This document shows positions 13,840 to 28,032 of a stretch of DNA of 64,000 bases, one piece after another (position 1 is the first letter of the stretch; every line of letters begins with the position of its first letter). Position numbers and translations under genes: made by a program. The notes under the pieces were generated by a model. That model made no database searches. It was not told where the DNA came from and worked only from the letters and a program-made list of their open reading frames with translations. This DNA comes from Fratercula arctica (Eukaryota; Chordata; Aves; Charadriiformes; Alcidae), in contig CANTUZ010000007.1 of the NCBI GenBank assembly GCA_947846985.1, positions 32,430,355 through 32,494,354 of the forward strand, given 5' to 3'.

Positions 13840-14290
13840 AGCTTGGAGGGAGAAGTTGGAGCTGCCACGTCCCTGGGTTGGCTGGGAACCCCTTTTCCCG
13901 GCTTCCCTCCCCTCCCCTTCCCCTGCTTGATCCAGGACATCATGGGATGCTCTACCCCATGGGTTCCTCCCGCGTCCTTCCTGGCTGCTTGTAGAGCAGC
14001 GCTGCCCACCGCTCCTCCAGGAGGCCACCAGGTTCCGCACAGCCAGCGCGTCCCGAGGGCGGCGAGGCGGGCTCCGGGCAGAGCTGGGGCCGGGAGCATC
14101 CCTCCGCCCCGCCTGGGAGCCGGGAGCGGCTGCTGGCTCCCCTGCCTGCCTCCTCCTAAAATCTGGGTCATGTCTCCCTCTAGGGGCTCGCAAGGAGGAT
14201 GAAACCCACCTTCCCCTGGCAGAGGAGGCTTTAAACGCGCTGAGAGTCTCCTTTTGGCAGCGAGCCTGCGGCAGAGAAAAAAGGTGTTTA
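13840..14290. promoter_or_regulatory. CpG-rich, GC-rich patch (small CpG island)
   Basis: I count roughly 23 CpG dinucleotides between about 13,900 and 14,290, densest at 14,030-14,130, against a CpG-poor AT-rich background. Long ORFs on both strands here (119 and 147 codons) look like products of GC richness (Pro/Arg/Gly-rich, no domain), so I do not call them genes. It could be the promoter of an unannotated transcript or a methylation-protected enhancer. Confidence 0.5.
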
Positions 14291-17200
14291 AGCTTAGAGA
14301 GGCTGTAATGTAATACAGAGCGTATACGCGTGGAAGAGACAGGTTAAAAGTTTTATGTTAATAAAATTTTCCAGCATAAATGAAATTCCTGCCTCCTATC
14401 TGGGCTATGAGGAGGCTTAACTATAGACTGACGCGTTTTTGCTGTGTGGATGAAGGTCCAAACGGTCTCGTCTTTGTTCTGTGCCATGCCTGTGGCACTG
14501 CTCCTGCATCGCCTGCATGTGCGTGCTGGCCCTACCCTGAACCCCAGACCCATGGTGGGTGCCCATCACCCTCCTCTGCAGCATCCTTAGGCATTTTGGA
14601 GGTGGATACTGCTGTCTGCTGGGGAGAGATGCTCTTCCAGATGGTGCTGCTGGGTGCTTTGCTGATTACTGATGCAGCTGTAGTGTAGGGACAGGGGAGA
14701 GGATGGGGACACAGACGTGGTCCCTCAGGGCAGAGAGTGAAGAAGAAAACTGGGTAGGACATTGGGCTTTTATTTCAGTGTTTTGTTGAAATGGATAACC
14801 AGAAACATCTAATTGGTCTGATACAGTACTTAAACATCAAGCTGAATTTTGAATTTGCAGTTTAAATTGACGCTTTTGTGGAGTTTCTGGATAGTTTGTA
14901 TTCTCTGGTTTTACAGTAACAAGAGCAGTGGGAATTTTCCCCCATTTAGTGGCCAGGCAGCTGTGATAATCGTTCTGTGCCACAATTGACCTGATATTGA
15001 TCTGAAACTCTGGGAAGAAAAGAGGTCTAATAAATAAATATAAATCAATAAATTCAATCCCAATATAAAGTACAGTCTTCCTACAGGCACAAACGAGAAC
15101 TGCAGAAATTGAAAGGCAGCCTGTGCAATTTGAATGACTCTGCTGGTTTTGTGCAAGAAGTCAAGTACAGCTCTCAAAGACCTCGCTCTAATTAGGGGAC
15201 ACAGAGACTCATTTCACCAACTTTAATCATCTAAAATTTAGACTAAGACTTCCTCAGCAGTCATCTGAGAGATGGGATGAGTCATCTTGTGGAGGAGTGT
15301 ATTCATTAGCTGCGGTACGTGATCAGCTGGGCAGTAGGTGCCTACTTTTTAGATGGCCAAAGTGAGGTGCAGTTCATCTCATCCCTCTTGACAATTGCTT
15401 CATGGGCCTTTACAGCCGCTCCCCAAGGAGTAGCAAAGAATCCTGTTTACCACAGCAATTATTTACATTGAAACTATTCTCCATTGCCTGAAAGTAATTA
15501 ATCTTTTTTTTAAATTATAGTTGTTCCATCAGCAAAACTAAGGATATCTATAAAGATGTAGTGGCAGTGTTGCTGATAAATAATCTAACAAACTTTTGAA
15601 AAAGCCAAAAATAATTTGGGTACAATTATTTTTTCATTGACTGCAGTGTAAATCAGGAATAGCTCCTGAACATCCAGGTTGCACACCAAAGACTTTGCAT
15701 GCAGCTCTTACAATGCTTACGAGCCTTTGGGTCTTGCAGGACAACTTCACTGATGTTATGAAACCAGGCTATGTCAGATAGGTGTAACCCCTACATAATA
15801 ATTACTACTTGCTTGTTTATATCAACCCTAATTGAAGAATATAGCTACGCTCAAAATGAAGCTGAAGGATTTTGCCGATTTGGGGGCCTGAGGATATCAT
15901 ATACATGTCTGTGCTGCAAAGTGAAAGACTTTGCTCCAATACGAGCTCTCACAGCCTAATGGGAAAGATAGACAACTGACGGCAAAAGCTCCACAATTAC
16001 CAGGAAGTCAAGGCTTTTTTGGTGTTTTTGCTGAATATGCGTTATTGCTATAAAAGCAATCTCCCCATACCATGAGCCCTGCAAGATGCTCTGGCTTTGC
16101 CCTGAAGCGCCATGAACACTCATGGGAGAGACGAGCCCTGCAGACGGTGGGGAAGGGGCTGTGATGCAGTTGCTGGGGGAATTGTCCTCGTCCCACACCA
16201 GGTGCCAACTTCAGCAAGGAAGCAAAGTGTAGATTCAGGAGATGTTTTACCTGGCCACTTGTTTCTCTTCTGCCAGTCCCAGGGAGAAGAGCTGAGGGTG
16301 AGATTAGCTCTTAAATTTTCCTGTCTTTTATTTTGACTCTTCTGCGTGTGGGTGTTTTGGCTGAAGACTGGGATGGTGGGATTGGCCCTGGCTGCGAGGT
16401 CTCAACTTGGGGGTCCCCCATGGCTCCTGACTGCGCCCTGACTGTTGAAAGAGAAGTATTAGAATTAATTTTACTCTCCTTATATGTCAGCTAAAGAACA
16501 TATTCGAAGGAGATGAAAATACCTGATGACACAGAATGCTGGGCAGGTGGTCCATACAGAGGGAAAGCTGGTTGGGTTAGCAACGGCGGACAAATGTGCC
16601 TTGAAACCAACCCTGACAAGTGGCGAGAGGCAAGGCTCCACCAGCGCGTTAAGAAAAGCCTGAGTGTCTCTCCAGCACCAAGAAGGAAGGAGCCAGGCAT
16701 TCACAGGGTCAGACTCGGGGATGTGTAAATAAGGGCTAATAAATATAAGCCAGAGAGAATGATGCTGACATTGCATGAGGGATGGAGATTTGTTTTTAAT
16801 TTTTTTATTTTTAGTTATAGAAATTCAGGGCCAGATCGAATAAAGGGCTAAGCATCTGAACTGGGGTCAGTATCTAAACTGGGCTGTCCCACTCGGGGGT
16901 GACATTTGCATCCAGGCCAGGCCAGGACAATGCTGGGGCTCAGCAGGCTGAGGGGACCCTCATGGTCCCTCTGGCCGATCAGGGCCACAATAACCCCCCA
17001 ATTTCAATGGGAACAGAGTCCCTGTGACTTCAAGTAGGTGGCCCAAGTCCAATTGTCTCTGTCAGTGTTCTGTGGCTGCTGTGGGTGCTTTCTTAGATTT
17101 TCTGCTGATTATGCTAGAGCAATATTGCAAGGAATTTATGCATAATGGACATAAATCTCGCTATACGAGCCACCTGAGAGGCAAGAAAAATGGTCTCTGT

Positions 17201-18191
17201 CAAGGATCTACATACAGAAATACATTAAACAACAGCTCTCTGTAGAGCAGGAGCTCTGGTTTCAAATGTAGGGTTGGGGGAATAATGAAGAATAAAATTA
17301 GCGTTTTGGTAATGCATTAAGCCTTTTGGGGGGGTTTCACTGGCAGATTTTTATAGCCTTAAAGGATAAATGGTGATGATAATAAATTTTTCTAACTTTT
17401 GCACCGATCTTCAAAAAGAAGATGCGGAAAGCTTTTCCTGTGCCGTTGCAGAGCTGGGAAGGGCTGTTCAGCTGGGACTTCAGACCACCGTTGTAACTTC
17501 CAATTAGCAAAACATACATTAAAAGCGGCTGCCTGTTGGGATGGGAGGGCTTCTGATGGCCGTGACGAATGGCTGCACGCCCTGTGCTATCGCTTGTCTT
17601 TCTGTGCAGGGTCTTAACAGGCTGTTTGTGACTCGTACGCACAAACTTCGTCAAGCCCCCGTTATCCATCAGAGGGGAGATGCCCTTTAGCGTGGGATTG
17701 TGTCTGTTAATGTCACTGCCTTTTCTCTTCCACCAGGACAGGCGCAGTATTTCTTCAGTGACTGAGAGCTGACAAATGGTGTTGATAAAAGGAGTTTAAA
17801 AACAAAATTGTAAAATGAAAGCGCACTCGTTCCTTTCAGTGTGTTAGTTATTACAAAGGCAAGCGTGATATTATTAAAGTGTGTGCGAGCCTCTTCCCGT
17901 CACATTTCTGTGGCTCTGGCTTTGTTATACACATTCTCATAAATTATTTTGTTGCTATAGCAATACTTTTCTGTGGGCCTAATCCTTTCTCATTTACAGT
18001 GAAGCCCTTTACTTCGCTCTCTCAGTGCAATGGGGCCTTTACGTTGGCAAATTACCTTTCAAATTACATCTTCAGGTTACATTTGCTTTTGCTTTTCAGT
18101 GCTAATCCGGATTAGGGAATTCTTAATTTGGGTTAAAGTGGTTTTGGAAATTCTTAGTAAAAGAAGCGCTGAGAGATCATATCTGTAAAGC

Positions 18192-18194
<3 letters not shown>
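14291..18194. other. Intergenic, no gene seen
   Basis: Only chance ORFs. The stretch 17,860-18,130 has complex AT-rich sequence that could be conserved non-coding DNA, with no direct support. Confidence 0.55.
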
Positions 18195-18229
<35 letters not shown>

Positions 18230-18272
18230 TGTGTGTATGTAAATGTATATATATGTGTGTGTGTCTGTATCT
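18195..18272. repeat. (TA)16 microsatellite followed by TG-rich repeat
   Basis: A pure TA run at 18,195-18,226 is followed by GTGTGTGTGTATGT, a TATATATATG segment and another GT run to about 18,272. Compound dinucleotide microsatellite. Confidence 0.95.
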
Positions 18273-18584
18273 TTGCAATCAGAATGGATCTTCTCATCCT
18301 ATAATGTCTCCTGCATGGAGAGGAAAGTGGTGGGGAATACAGAAACATATGATAAGAAACTCTGTTTGCTCCACATTTACAGATCTCTGAATTGCATTCT
18401 CACTATAACCCTTCTCAGCATTTAAAAAACATCTCTCAGTCAAAAATTTTTTCCCAGCCTTGTGGCAGGAGGAGCAGAGGGAGGATCAGGGGATGGCACA
18501 AGGCAGAGGCAGTGAGCTCTGATGGGTCCTAGCATTGCTGCCTTTGTTCTAATCCATAATTTTTCTTTTCTTCTTTTTCTGTCC

Positions 18585-18606
18585 TTTTTTTTTTTTTTTT
18601 TTTTTT
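18585..18606. repeat. Poly(T) run of 22
   Basis: Uninterrupted T at 18,585-18,606, 14 bp left of the alternating purine-pyrimidine tract. Confidence 0.95.
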
Positions 18607-18619
18607 GCATCAGGTTGTT

Positions 18620-18641
18620 TGTGTGTGTGTGCGCGTGCGCG

Positions 18642-18676
<35 letters not shown>

Positions 18677-18680
18677 ATGT
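18620..18680. repeat. Compound GT/GC/AT/GT microsatellite, perfectly alternating purine-pyrimidine
   Basis: Order is (GT)5, a GCGCGTGCGCGT block, (AT)8, then a GT run ending TATGT. All 61 bases alternate purine and pyrimidine without a break, the classic Z-DNA-prone pattern. Confidence 0.95.
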
Positions 18681-21600
18681 TTTTTACAGGGTTCACAGAC
18701 TGGGGAACTTCTGTCCTTCATGCTGGGTCTCTGCAACTCTTAGCAATGTTTTGCTGTGTGGTTCATGGAGCCGCAAGAGATTTAAATGCCAAAATAGATA
18801 CTTAGGACTGTATATGTGGACGAAAGTCAGGTTTAAGGTGAAAGGATTAACTTGTTTGCTTTGTATTAAGTAATATGTATTAAATCATGTTCTCTTATAT
18901 TAATTTTTAAATGGACAAATTTAGGAATGAGACCAGGCTCTGGATGATCTGTCCTTAATACTCTAAAAGAGTAATTATAATACCAGCTATGTTGCCACAA
19001 GCATGCAAAATTAGTAATCATGAAAGGTTAATAAATATAATTCAAGTTATTGAGCAGCAGAACGCTGCTATTGAAGGGCAACAACGGGCTGGATTCTGGT
19101 ACTATTACTTCAAATAAAAGCATTTAAAGTCCAGCACTGAATTCATTCCAAAGGTCTGAAATTCAGCCAGAGGGTCTTTGGTTAGTGGCAAGGGGTGCCT
19201 ATCACCCACAACCCCCTTGTTAGGCTCACACAGATTGACACATGTTTGAATTCAGCCAATTTATTCATGGTTGCTCCTATAGGCAAATCTATTCAGACAC
19301 ATCAACTCTTTCAACTATTCCCATTTGGGTAAAAGCTTCCAGCTCCTCCAGCCTTCCTAGCTGACAGATGCAGGTGTCTTAGCTTCTGCTGCACTGCTTC
19401 AACACCCTCATGCACTTCTTCCTTTATGAATAAGGTCCCTCCTACAGTGAAGCAAAACCCTGATGTCTCCCTGTTTGAACGCTCACGGTGACAGTGGGGT
19501 AGGATGGAAGAGGTGGGTGCAGTGTGGATGAGTGAGAGCTATAGGCATAAGGAAGAGTAATGAATTTCTCAGTTTAAGAAAGAGAAAATGCACAGGGAGT
19601 CTATGAGTTACAGGGTTTTTTCCCCCTGAAGTCTGTTATTTCTATCTTCCTCTGACTTTAAAGAAAAATAGCAGGATTTATGGATAGAGAAACAGACTCC
19701 CATAGCGGCTGCTGAGACCATCTCTGGATCCACTGTGGCCTTCTCTGGAGATCTTAAATTTCCTTGTCTTCAAAACTCTATTTGTTATTTAAGTTCATAG
19801 GATGTTCCCACTGTGTATACAGAATACAGCTTTAACATACTGTTTTAAGTATAATTGGAGTGAGCTATCATTGATATCTATTGTAATAATTTCCCTGAAG
19901 GGCTGCATGACTGGTGTACGCTTTGACGAATCTCTGGTTATTTGTCTTTTTCCTTTCCCCCCACAGATGATGATGTTTGCTTTTTGTTCCTAAAATCTTA
20001 TAATTTGGACGTTTTATACAAGGTTTAAATATTGTTTTAGTTTGGGGGGGGGGGGGGAAGTCAAAGCAGGTATATTGATATTCCAGAGAAATTATTATTT
20101 GTATTCATTTCTCTCCTTTTATGATGATGGGTTATGTGGCTTTCTCCTCTCAATGTTATATATACACTGAGTGAGGGAGCTGCAGAAACCGAATTGCTTC
20201 TGAGGGCTGGAGATCACCCACACCATGTGTGTCAGATCCTGGATCTGAATTATCATAATGACCCAAAGCCCTTTCTGAGGTGGTACAAATGGGTTAAGCA
20301 AACAAAGAGTTGTACCGAGCTCATACCTGAAGTCATTTTGTTAAATTTCCACTCAGTGTTTGCCCAGGCTCCCACGATACCTGACTTCATCTCCATCGAG
20401 TACCTTGATAATACTTTAGTAAACTTGGTGCCCTGCATTGTCTTTCTAGAATAAGATTTCCAAATATACATTTTTGGTCAATGTTTTAGCAGTCTTTTTT
20501 TTTTTTTTTTCATACTGAGTGTTATATGTATTGAATACTAATTTTTGGTGAACAATTAATTTTTATCACGGTCATATAACCAAAATAAGATAAGCATCAT
20601 TTTTTGTTGTTTATTTCCCAATGCAACAAATCAATTTTATATTTTGAGTAGGAGGCAAACTAACTGAAGCTAGGAGAAATATAGATAACTATGTATCTTT
20701 GTTAGGCCACAAAAATGAAGATATCTCACAGCTTTTTAATCATGGATTCTCAAGGTCTAAATTTAATATCTGGGACTTAACATAATTAATTTCATAGCAG
20801 AATTTGTCATCAAATTCATTAATTTTCGTCAGAATGCAAGTGATAAATTGTTCTGGATAAATAATCATCCATCTATGCCATTGTCGAGAGAACAGCTCTA
20901 AGTTGGGCTTTGGGGCATTGAGAGTCTCCTTGTTAGCCGCAGGCGTTGGTACCCAGTGTCCATCTCTGCTGCCACCTTACGCAGCTCCGGCTGCTCCAGC
21001 TGCAGGTAATCTCACAACTTACTGGACAGCGGGACACCTTCTGACAAACCAGGGGAAAACCACCCAACATAGTTGAAGTCATCACAGAATGGTGTATCTT
21101 GATCTGATCTTCTCTTACCTCTGAGCAATGAATACATATGTATGTTGCATTATTTATTCTCTATCAGCAAAATATAGGCCAGCTTTGAAATGCAAATAAG
21201 CTTCCTCATCTACCAGCCAAAGCATGCAGTAGATTGAATCTACCAAAGTGTACCATTTTGTTGTTCAGGCAGTTTCATTATCACTGGCAAGCCAAGCTCA
21301 CTGAGATATGGCGCTTTTCTTTGGGACTTCCAATGGAAAACAATCTCTGCTTTTCATTTGTTCTCCTCCTCCTGAAGTTTCAGGTTTCTTCCAGGTACCC
21401 TTTGCTGGTCTCCGTTTATCATGAAATCAATATATGTTTCCACAGGGCAATCCCAGCCATGCGCTGCATCTGTTCCCTGAAGTCTCATACAACAACGTGC
21501 TCTCAAACAGTAACAATTTTCAGGTGGCGTGGCAATGTGTTCTGCACATGGTCTAAACTGGGGCTTTTCACACAGCCATCACATTTGCTTAGGAAGAAAG

Positions 21601-24600
21601 TTCCTTTCCAGAGCAGAAACACAACATTATCCTTTCTAGCGCCATCTGGTAAGAATTAACGCTGTAGCAGAGTAAATCTATTGTCCCTATACATCCAGGC
21701 AGAAGTTCCCACCTTATTGCCCCTGAAAACATGTCTCCTGTAATGGCCATCAAACAGATTTCCAACACGTGCAGACAAGCCGGTGAGCGTTATTTTGATT
21801 CTGTTGTAACTTGAGCAAAGAGTAAGGGAATGCAACAAAGAGGGAAGATGATCTTGCTAACAAATGTGAATATTGGAAAAGAGGGAAAATTTATCCAGTA
21901 GAGCAGATAAAGACAGATCATGAAAATACTAGACTTGAATCTGCATGCACAGCTTTCCAGCCTTGTGGCTCAGTGATATAAGAAAAAAATCAGCTCCCCC
22001 TATGAATCTTTTTTTACTCCCAAAATAAAATTGTTTGTCAGTATTATCACATCAAAAATAGTTGCGTCATGCTCCTGTCCCCAAATGCTTAACTTTGCAG
22101 TCCCAAATTTTTGGTTACATAACTTTAAATATGGTATAGAGAGCCTTCTCAGGAAAATCAATTTTTATAACCCCGTTCCTTTACCATCCTCTATCCTGGG
22201 TGGTATTCTCAGCTGAAATTCCCAAGGAATGTCAAAATTTAATTGTATTTACGTTTGACGGTCCTAGTCTTCAATCTGCCAGTGTCCAGCTGTGAGGCTG
22301 GATCCCTGCAGGTGCGTGCTGCTGGTGGCAGCAGAGAGGAGCCCATCCAGCCGGGTCTGCAGGGCAGGGTACCTGCAAAACCCCGACAAGAAGGGCATCC
22401 TTTCCTCACCAGTGACGTGCTGCCAAAGTGGGCTGCGGAGAAGCAAACTGGGTAACGCTGCAGCTCTATACCACACCGCAGTTTAGTCCTAGAAATGAAA
22501 AACGCTTGGCAGTTAGAGCAAGAGAAGGAATTAAAGAATGCAGATTTATTAATCCCAGTTGTTCAAATTCCAGCTCAGATAACACGTCTTTTTCCATGAG
22601 CTAAGATTTTTATGTTAAAACTTCTCTTCTGGAAGTGTCTGGAATATTTTTCTATTACTTAGTTGTTCATGCTGAGCAATTGATTTTTTTTTTCTTGGCT
22701 CTAATCAGATGTTATTGCTTTCTCTTAATTTAGTTTTATAGCTGTTTAATGGATACTGTTCCTAAATGGAAGAAAAAAATCCAGAGGATTTAAGGAGCTA
22801 GAAAAACCGTTGGAATCTGATTTGTGGCGTATTTCAGGAAGGAGGGCACAACTGCTGCTAGCTCTCTCTCTTTGGTAAGCCTACACAGCACCACAGATGA
22901 CATCATTTAGTCAGTTAAAAATCATTCTGAAGCAAAAACAATTTCCAGATGTTTCTCTAATTTTGCAGGACATGGAACTGTGAACAGTCATATAACTTTA
23001 TCCCTTTTGCTTCCTGAGTTTTCAGAGAGAGAAACAGATAAAAGATTGTGGGGGGGGAAAAACCAACACAAACTATACCACTGCTGCGTGATAATTTTTG
23101 TAAGTGAAAACTCTGGGCTAAATATGTTTATTGTGGGTGGGGCCAAAGAAAAAGGGGGCAAGGCACAAGAGGAAGGCCTGGGAGTGCAATCATTGCGCTG
23201 AAGAGGGAGATTAATCGTGCGTCTTGCCAAAGCTCGGTGTTGGTAAAGTCAAGTGTTGGAAACCTCTCCGCGGAGAGAGATTTGTTTAATAGTTATCATT
23301 TTCCCTATAGCTGGCTCTGATTGAGGCTGTGAGGTTGAGATCTGTCAGCAAAAAGGTTTTTGCTTTTAAAATTAATTTTTACTTGCTGAAGAACGAGCTT
23401 CTGCTTTGCAATACTTTCTAACCCTAAGTGAGAATCTAGTATATTGTCTCCAAAAACACGGTTTCTAGGACTATGAATTAAATCCTCCATAAAATTTTGA
23501 TAAAGATCTTGAAGCTTCAACTTTAGAAAGCATGTACTTATTAAAACTCCTCATACTAGATGTTTAATACAATATTGACATCCAGTAATTATTTTATCCA
23601 TGATAGCCTTCAATTCTTTTCTGCTAATTAGTGTTGCAGCATTCACTTTTGCCTGTCATAGAAATAAATAGAGAAGATACCATTAGATTTTATTCTGGGT
23701 TTGTTTTTTTTTTTTTTTTACATGGTTTTCACATTCATTTTTCATTCATTTAATACTGGAAAATGTATTGAGCTGTGTAAACTTGCCAGTTGCCCCAACA
23801 TATACCCTGCAACACCCCTTGTTTTGGGGAGAGAAAATTTAGCTCCAGTCTCCCCAGGAAGTGCTGACCGTAAATTAGCCCCTGCTCAGTTTGAGTGACT
23901 TGCTGCTGTCGCTACTTTAATTTCTCACATGACTGTTGAATGGAAAACCAAGTGGATTTTTAACATCTCTAATTTGTATTTACCACTTAAGAACCAGTAA
24001 GACCTGTTCGTGTGGTTGCAACATTGTTTGGAAAAGACCCAATATAGCCTTTTTCTATATTTTTTCTGTAAATGGTGTCATTTTACGTTGATATAGTCTC
24101 TGCTTTTGTTGAAGCAGCTCCTGTGTTTTTTTGTTGGTTCTTTGGATTAGACTGGCTGTTATGAATTTGACAACAGTTATCAAATCTCCCCTGCAGCAGA
24201 CTGACTGTCAAGGATATGATGGTCAAATGTTTCACATATTGCAATCAAACCATTTGTGTTTGGTTTGAAGAATTCCAAAAGAAAGCTGTCAGCTAAGAAA
24301 TGAAGTCGAAGTAGCCTGAAGCTTTTGGAGCATGTTGATCCAATTATGATGATCCACTCATATCCTTCAGCTTTTTTTCAAAATCAATTTTCATTTTAGC
24401 TCAGGGGACTTTTTTTTTTGGTAATGCAGAGAAACATCTGTAAGGGTATTTCAGATGTGTTGTTTCAGGAAATTTCTTTTTTGTGCAAGAGAGCATTGAA
24501 CTCTACATGTATTTTGCAAGTGTCTTTTGTCTCCAGTACACACATATATACATTTATATTATATGTTTTCTGTCTTTATGCATATACATGCAAGAAATAT

Positions 24601-27600
24601 ATACTAATCTGAATATTAATTTTAAATTATTTTGCATGTGTTCAATCTGGTTGCTTGAACCTGGGGGGGAAAAACTGCTGCAAAACCTCAAGGGATTAGA
24701 CAGCCGGCATGCAGGGATGGATGTAAAGAAACCTAAACCATGAGTGTTGAGGACCAGATTCTCAGCTGGCGTTTGACAGCAAAGCTGTTTGTCACCAGCA
24801 GGGCTCTGTCCTGGAGAGACACCGCTGCGTGTGACATGTTGACATAACAAGTCACTGGTCATCTCTCTCCTTTCATTCCTTTAGCTGAAAAATAACATTT
24901 GAAATTGCTTAACGTTGTTGTTCTGCTACCAGGATGCTGTTGCTGGGGTGTCTTGATTTCTTTGAACCTAGAGCAGACTGAGAGTGGTGCCATGGTGTGA
25001 CTGATGTGATGATGAGTACCAAAGCCGTGCTCCCCCACACTCCCTGCCTGCCATGGGATCAAGCCATGGGTATAGAACATTTATGAGTTAAGACAACAGA
25101 GTTGATCCAAGTTTGCCGTTCAATTCTCATCATGTTGTTTTCACACTAGATATAGGGCAAGTATTTAATAAACGTAATTAAATTAGATATTCCAAGCCTT
25201 TGGCCATGGTAATAAGAACTAGGTCTGGGCACTGTCCTTGGGATGACAGACATTGTCTTTGGGATGATAGATTCTCCAGTGTCCAAGAGAGAAACATGAA
25301 ATCCCTGCTGCTGGGAGGGGAGCGAGATGCAAAGCAAGAGCTCCATCCCTTTGGTCAGCTTTCCTGTTAGATCCAGTTCTGCTGATGGTTCCCTACAGCC
25401 GTATCTAACCATCATTACCCACAACCTGATTCTCTTCTCGGGCAGGAGCTCTATAAATTCTTCAAGCTGGCAATTATTTCACGAACAATCTATACACCCA
25501 GCAAGCTGCGAGTCCGATGACCTTTCAGAGATCCATAAATGCTGTTCAGAAACCACCTGTATAAAATCTCGATCATTTTACCCAACAGTAAGAAATATAC
25601 AAGTCCTCCAAATCTCCAGGAAGCGAAATTTGACCTTTTCTTTGTGATTCATCTTCGAGCTTCGCTTAATGACTATTCCGCTATGAGAATACACTACTGT
25701 AAGATAAGGAGAGGGAGCCTGACTATAATAGCAAGAAATATTTCCAAGTTTAGCATTCGTGTTCCTAGAGAGAAAACCTATCCTGGTTTTAGTAAAGACC
25801 TGATAGGACCAAAGATGGTTTAATGGGAACGGGTGCTCAACCATCATGAACACGCTGTGGTCAGCAAAAGCCTTAAAAAACCCCCCGATACAACTGCTCC
25901 AGGGGAAAATAGCAGACATTGCAGTTCTTATGTGGTGCCTGATTCCCTGACCATCTCACTGGGGTGGCAGGAAGTTTTTCATACTGTTTATCACTGGTGC
26001 CATGGGGCATCCTTCTCATTCACTCAGCACAGTGAGCTCAGGAGCTGTTATAAAGGCTCTTTGGGTTCATGATTTACTGAAGACCACAGAAAGCTATTCA
26101 GTCTTGTTAGGTTTATTAGGGATTTTAAGATCTTGACTGAGGTGTTTATAGAGAAGTTAATCTTCTTGATTTTTATGCCAATATACCTAGAGCTGAAGGG
26201 CAAACTTAACCACTCTTTCAGCAGTATATTTGGTTAAATCAAGATATTAATATCAATTGGATTGCTTGTATTTTCTGTGGTATAATGTGAGCCAAGGCAT
26301 AGTTGATGTTACTTAAATGTCTTTGCACCTTGCAACACTGGTTTTAAGAATGATTTTGACAAATGCTGGCTTTCAGCAGAAACCAGATTTATTTTTATTC
26401 GGTTCTGAAGTCCTGGCATTTCTCAAGGAAATGAAGAGTTTATTTGATAAACCCCAAATACCCTGGAATGGACTCCAAATGCTGACTTTAACAGAATGAT
26501 GCTAATTTCCACCGGTTGAAACTTTCAGCCCTTTCTCTCCTTCTTCAAACACAAAATTTGAAGTAAGGCGGCATCAAATTCCCTTATGATTTTACTAGGA
26601 ACTGGATCAGTCCATAAAAGCAGTTACCTGGAAAGGAGCAGACCAACAGATACGGAATACTTTGCCCAGTATTTTTATTAACTGATGATGGAGAACTGCA
26701 CTAAGATCAGAGATCACCTTTCAAACCTTTCGGCCTAAATGTACTTTATCTTGGACTTAGAGTATATCCATCAAACTTTGAAGTTAAAAAAATGAACCAG
26801 TTAGCTTTTTGAGTCCTTTCACTGTACAGTAGCACTGCTGTTCAAAAGAATTATTCAAAAATCATTTAAGGTTTTATTTAACTGTAAACATTTGTTTTTC
26901 TTCAAAGGAAGGAAGTCCCAGAGGTGGGGTAGGCATCCAGCTGGCGGGTTTTCAGCAATATATTAATTTTTGTACACCCTTTTCCAAGCTGTGCAGGCAG
27001 CAAGAGCCAGTAGCTGTTGAAGACAGGGTCTCCTGCAAAGGCCAGGAGTAAGGGCAAGTTTCTCATAAATAAATACGATGGGCCATATTCTGCTCTAGGA
27101 AGGATATATCCTGATTTTCTTTTCCCCCAAACCAAAGGTTTCATTTCATTATGAGGCAAAGAAAAACATTTGTTTCCAGTCAAAGCAAAACATTTTGTAG
27201 GCTCCTGAAAATTTAATTATAATTTTTTCCCCTAATTTAGGTAAATCTTCAAAATATTTTATTTTTACCATATGATAGGAATGGAAGGTAGAGTTTGATG
27301 CTCCTCCAGGAGATACTAAACCTCGGTGTTTACAAATGTGATAACAGCACTGCACAGATGTTTCAGAGAAGTATGGACCTGCATAAACACAGGAAAAGAA
27401 CCTGTCCAATCTCTCTAGATGCTAAATTGTACAAGGAGTGCAAAATTAATACAGCTCATGATACTGAAATAAGGAAAATGCCAATCAAAGTCTCCAACTG
27501 CTGATATGAAGTGTCCCAATAACACAGGATTTGGACTAAAATCTGTGTCAGCAGTTAATGACTCACTTGCAAAATGGTGTGCTTAATTATTTTTTAGTAT

Positions 27601-27889
27601 TACCACACATGGGTGCTCTAGGTACGGCCTGGGACAGATCTGTATTAGTGCTGCAGAAAAGCAAACTTCAATAAGGGATGAAATACAGGGATGCAGTCAA
27701 CTTTGTAGAAGAAAATACCGAGGAAAATATTAATTGCCTGCACATCGTAAATCTGATCTGTGTCAGTTTTCTTCTGTAGCAGTTCCAAGAAAGGAAAATT
27801 TTACAATAATTAAAAGAAGAATCCAGTCGCTCTTCCTACATGTGTAAGGTCTTTCGGTTGAATGCGCAAGGTTGCATTTTTGAAACTGT
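18681..27889. other. Intergenic, no gene seen
   Basis: Nothing convincing on either strand. The 141-codon ORF at 21,234-21,659 (+) lacks domain features. A poly(G) run lies at 20,044, and T runs at 20,497-20,510 and 23,703-23,719. Confidence 0.55.
20044..20057. repeat. Poly(G) run of 14
   Basis: Single uninterrupted run of 14 G. Prone to slippage and polymerase arrest. Confidence 0.95.
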
Positions 27890-28032
27890 TGGACTCCCAA
27901 CATTGAATGGGGGGAGGTGGAAAAATTCAGAGCTTGACTAGACCAGTTCCTCAGCATCCTGCTCTGGCTGGACCTACTGCCAGCAGAAGACTGGCCTGGG
28001 TGGTTTCTGGAGGTCCATATGGGTCCTATCAA
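27890..28032 (+). repeat. Possible decayed 3' end of an old CR1-type LINE
   Basis: The wording CTGCTCTGGC ... GACTGG ... TTTCTGGAGGTCC resembles the 3' untranslated block of CR1 subfamilies. There is no terminal octamer array and the match is short. Confidence 0.25.

Noticed and set aside
13750..14202. Long ORFs on both strands (147 and 119 codons) in the CpG-rich patch
   Set aside because: Both are Pro/Arg/Gly/Ser-rich, as expected when GC-rich DNA lacks stop codons, and neither shows a domain or splice context.
21081..21120. CATCACAGAATGG, resembling the reverse complement of a CR1 3' terminus
   Set aside because: The following sequence does not continue into the CR1 tail, so the match is only about ten bases.
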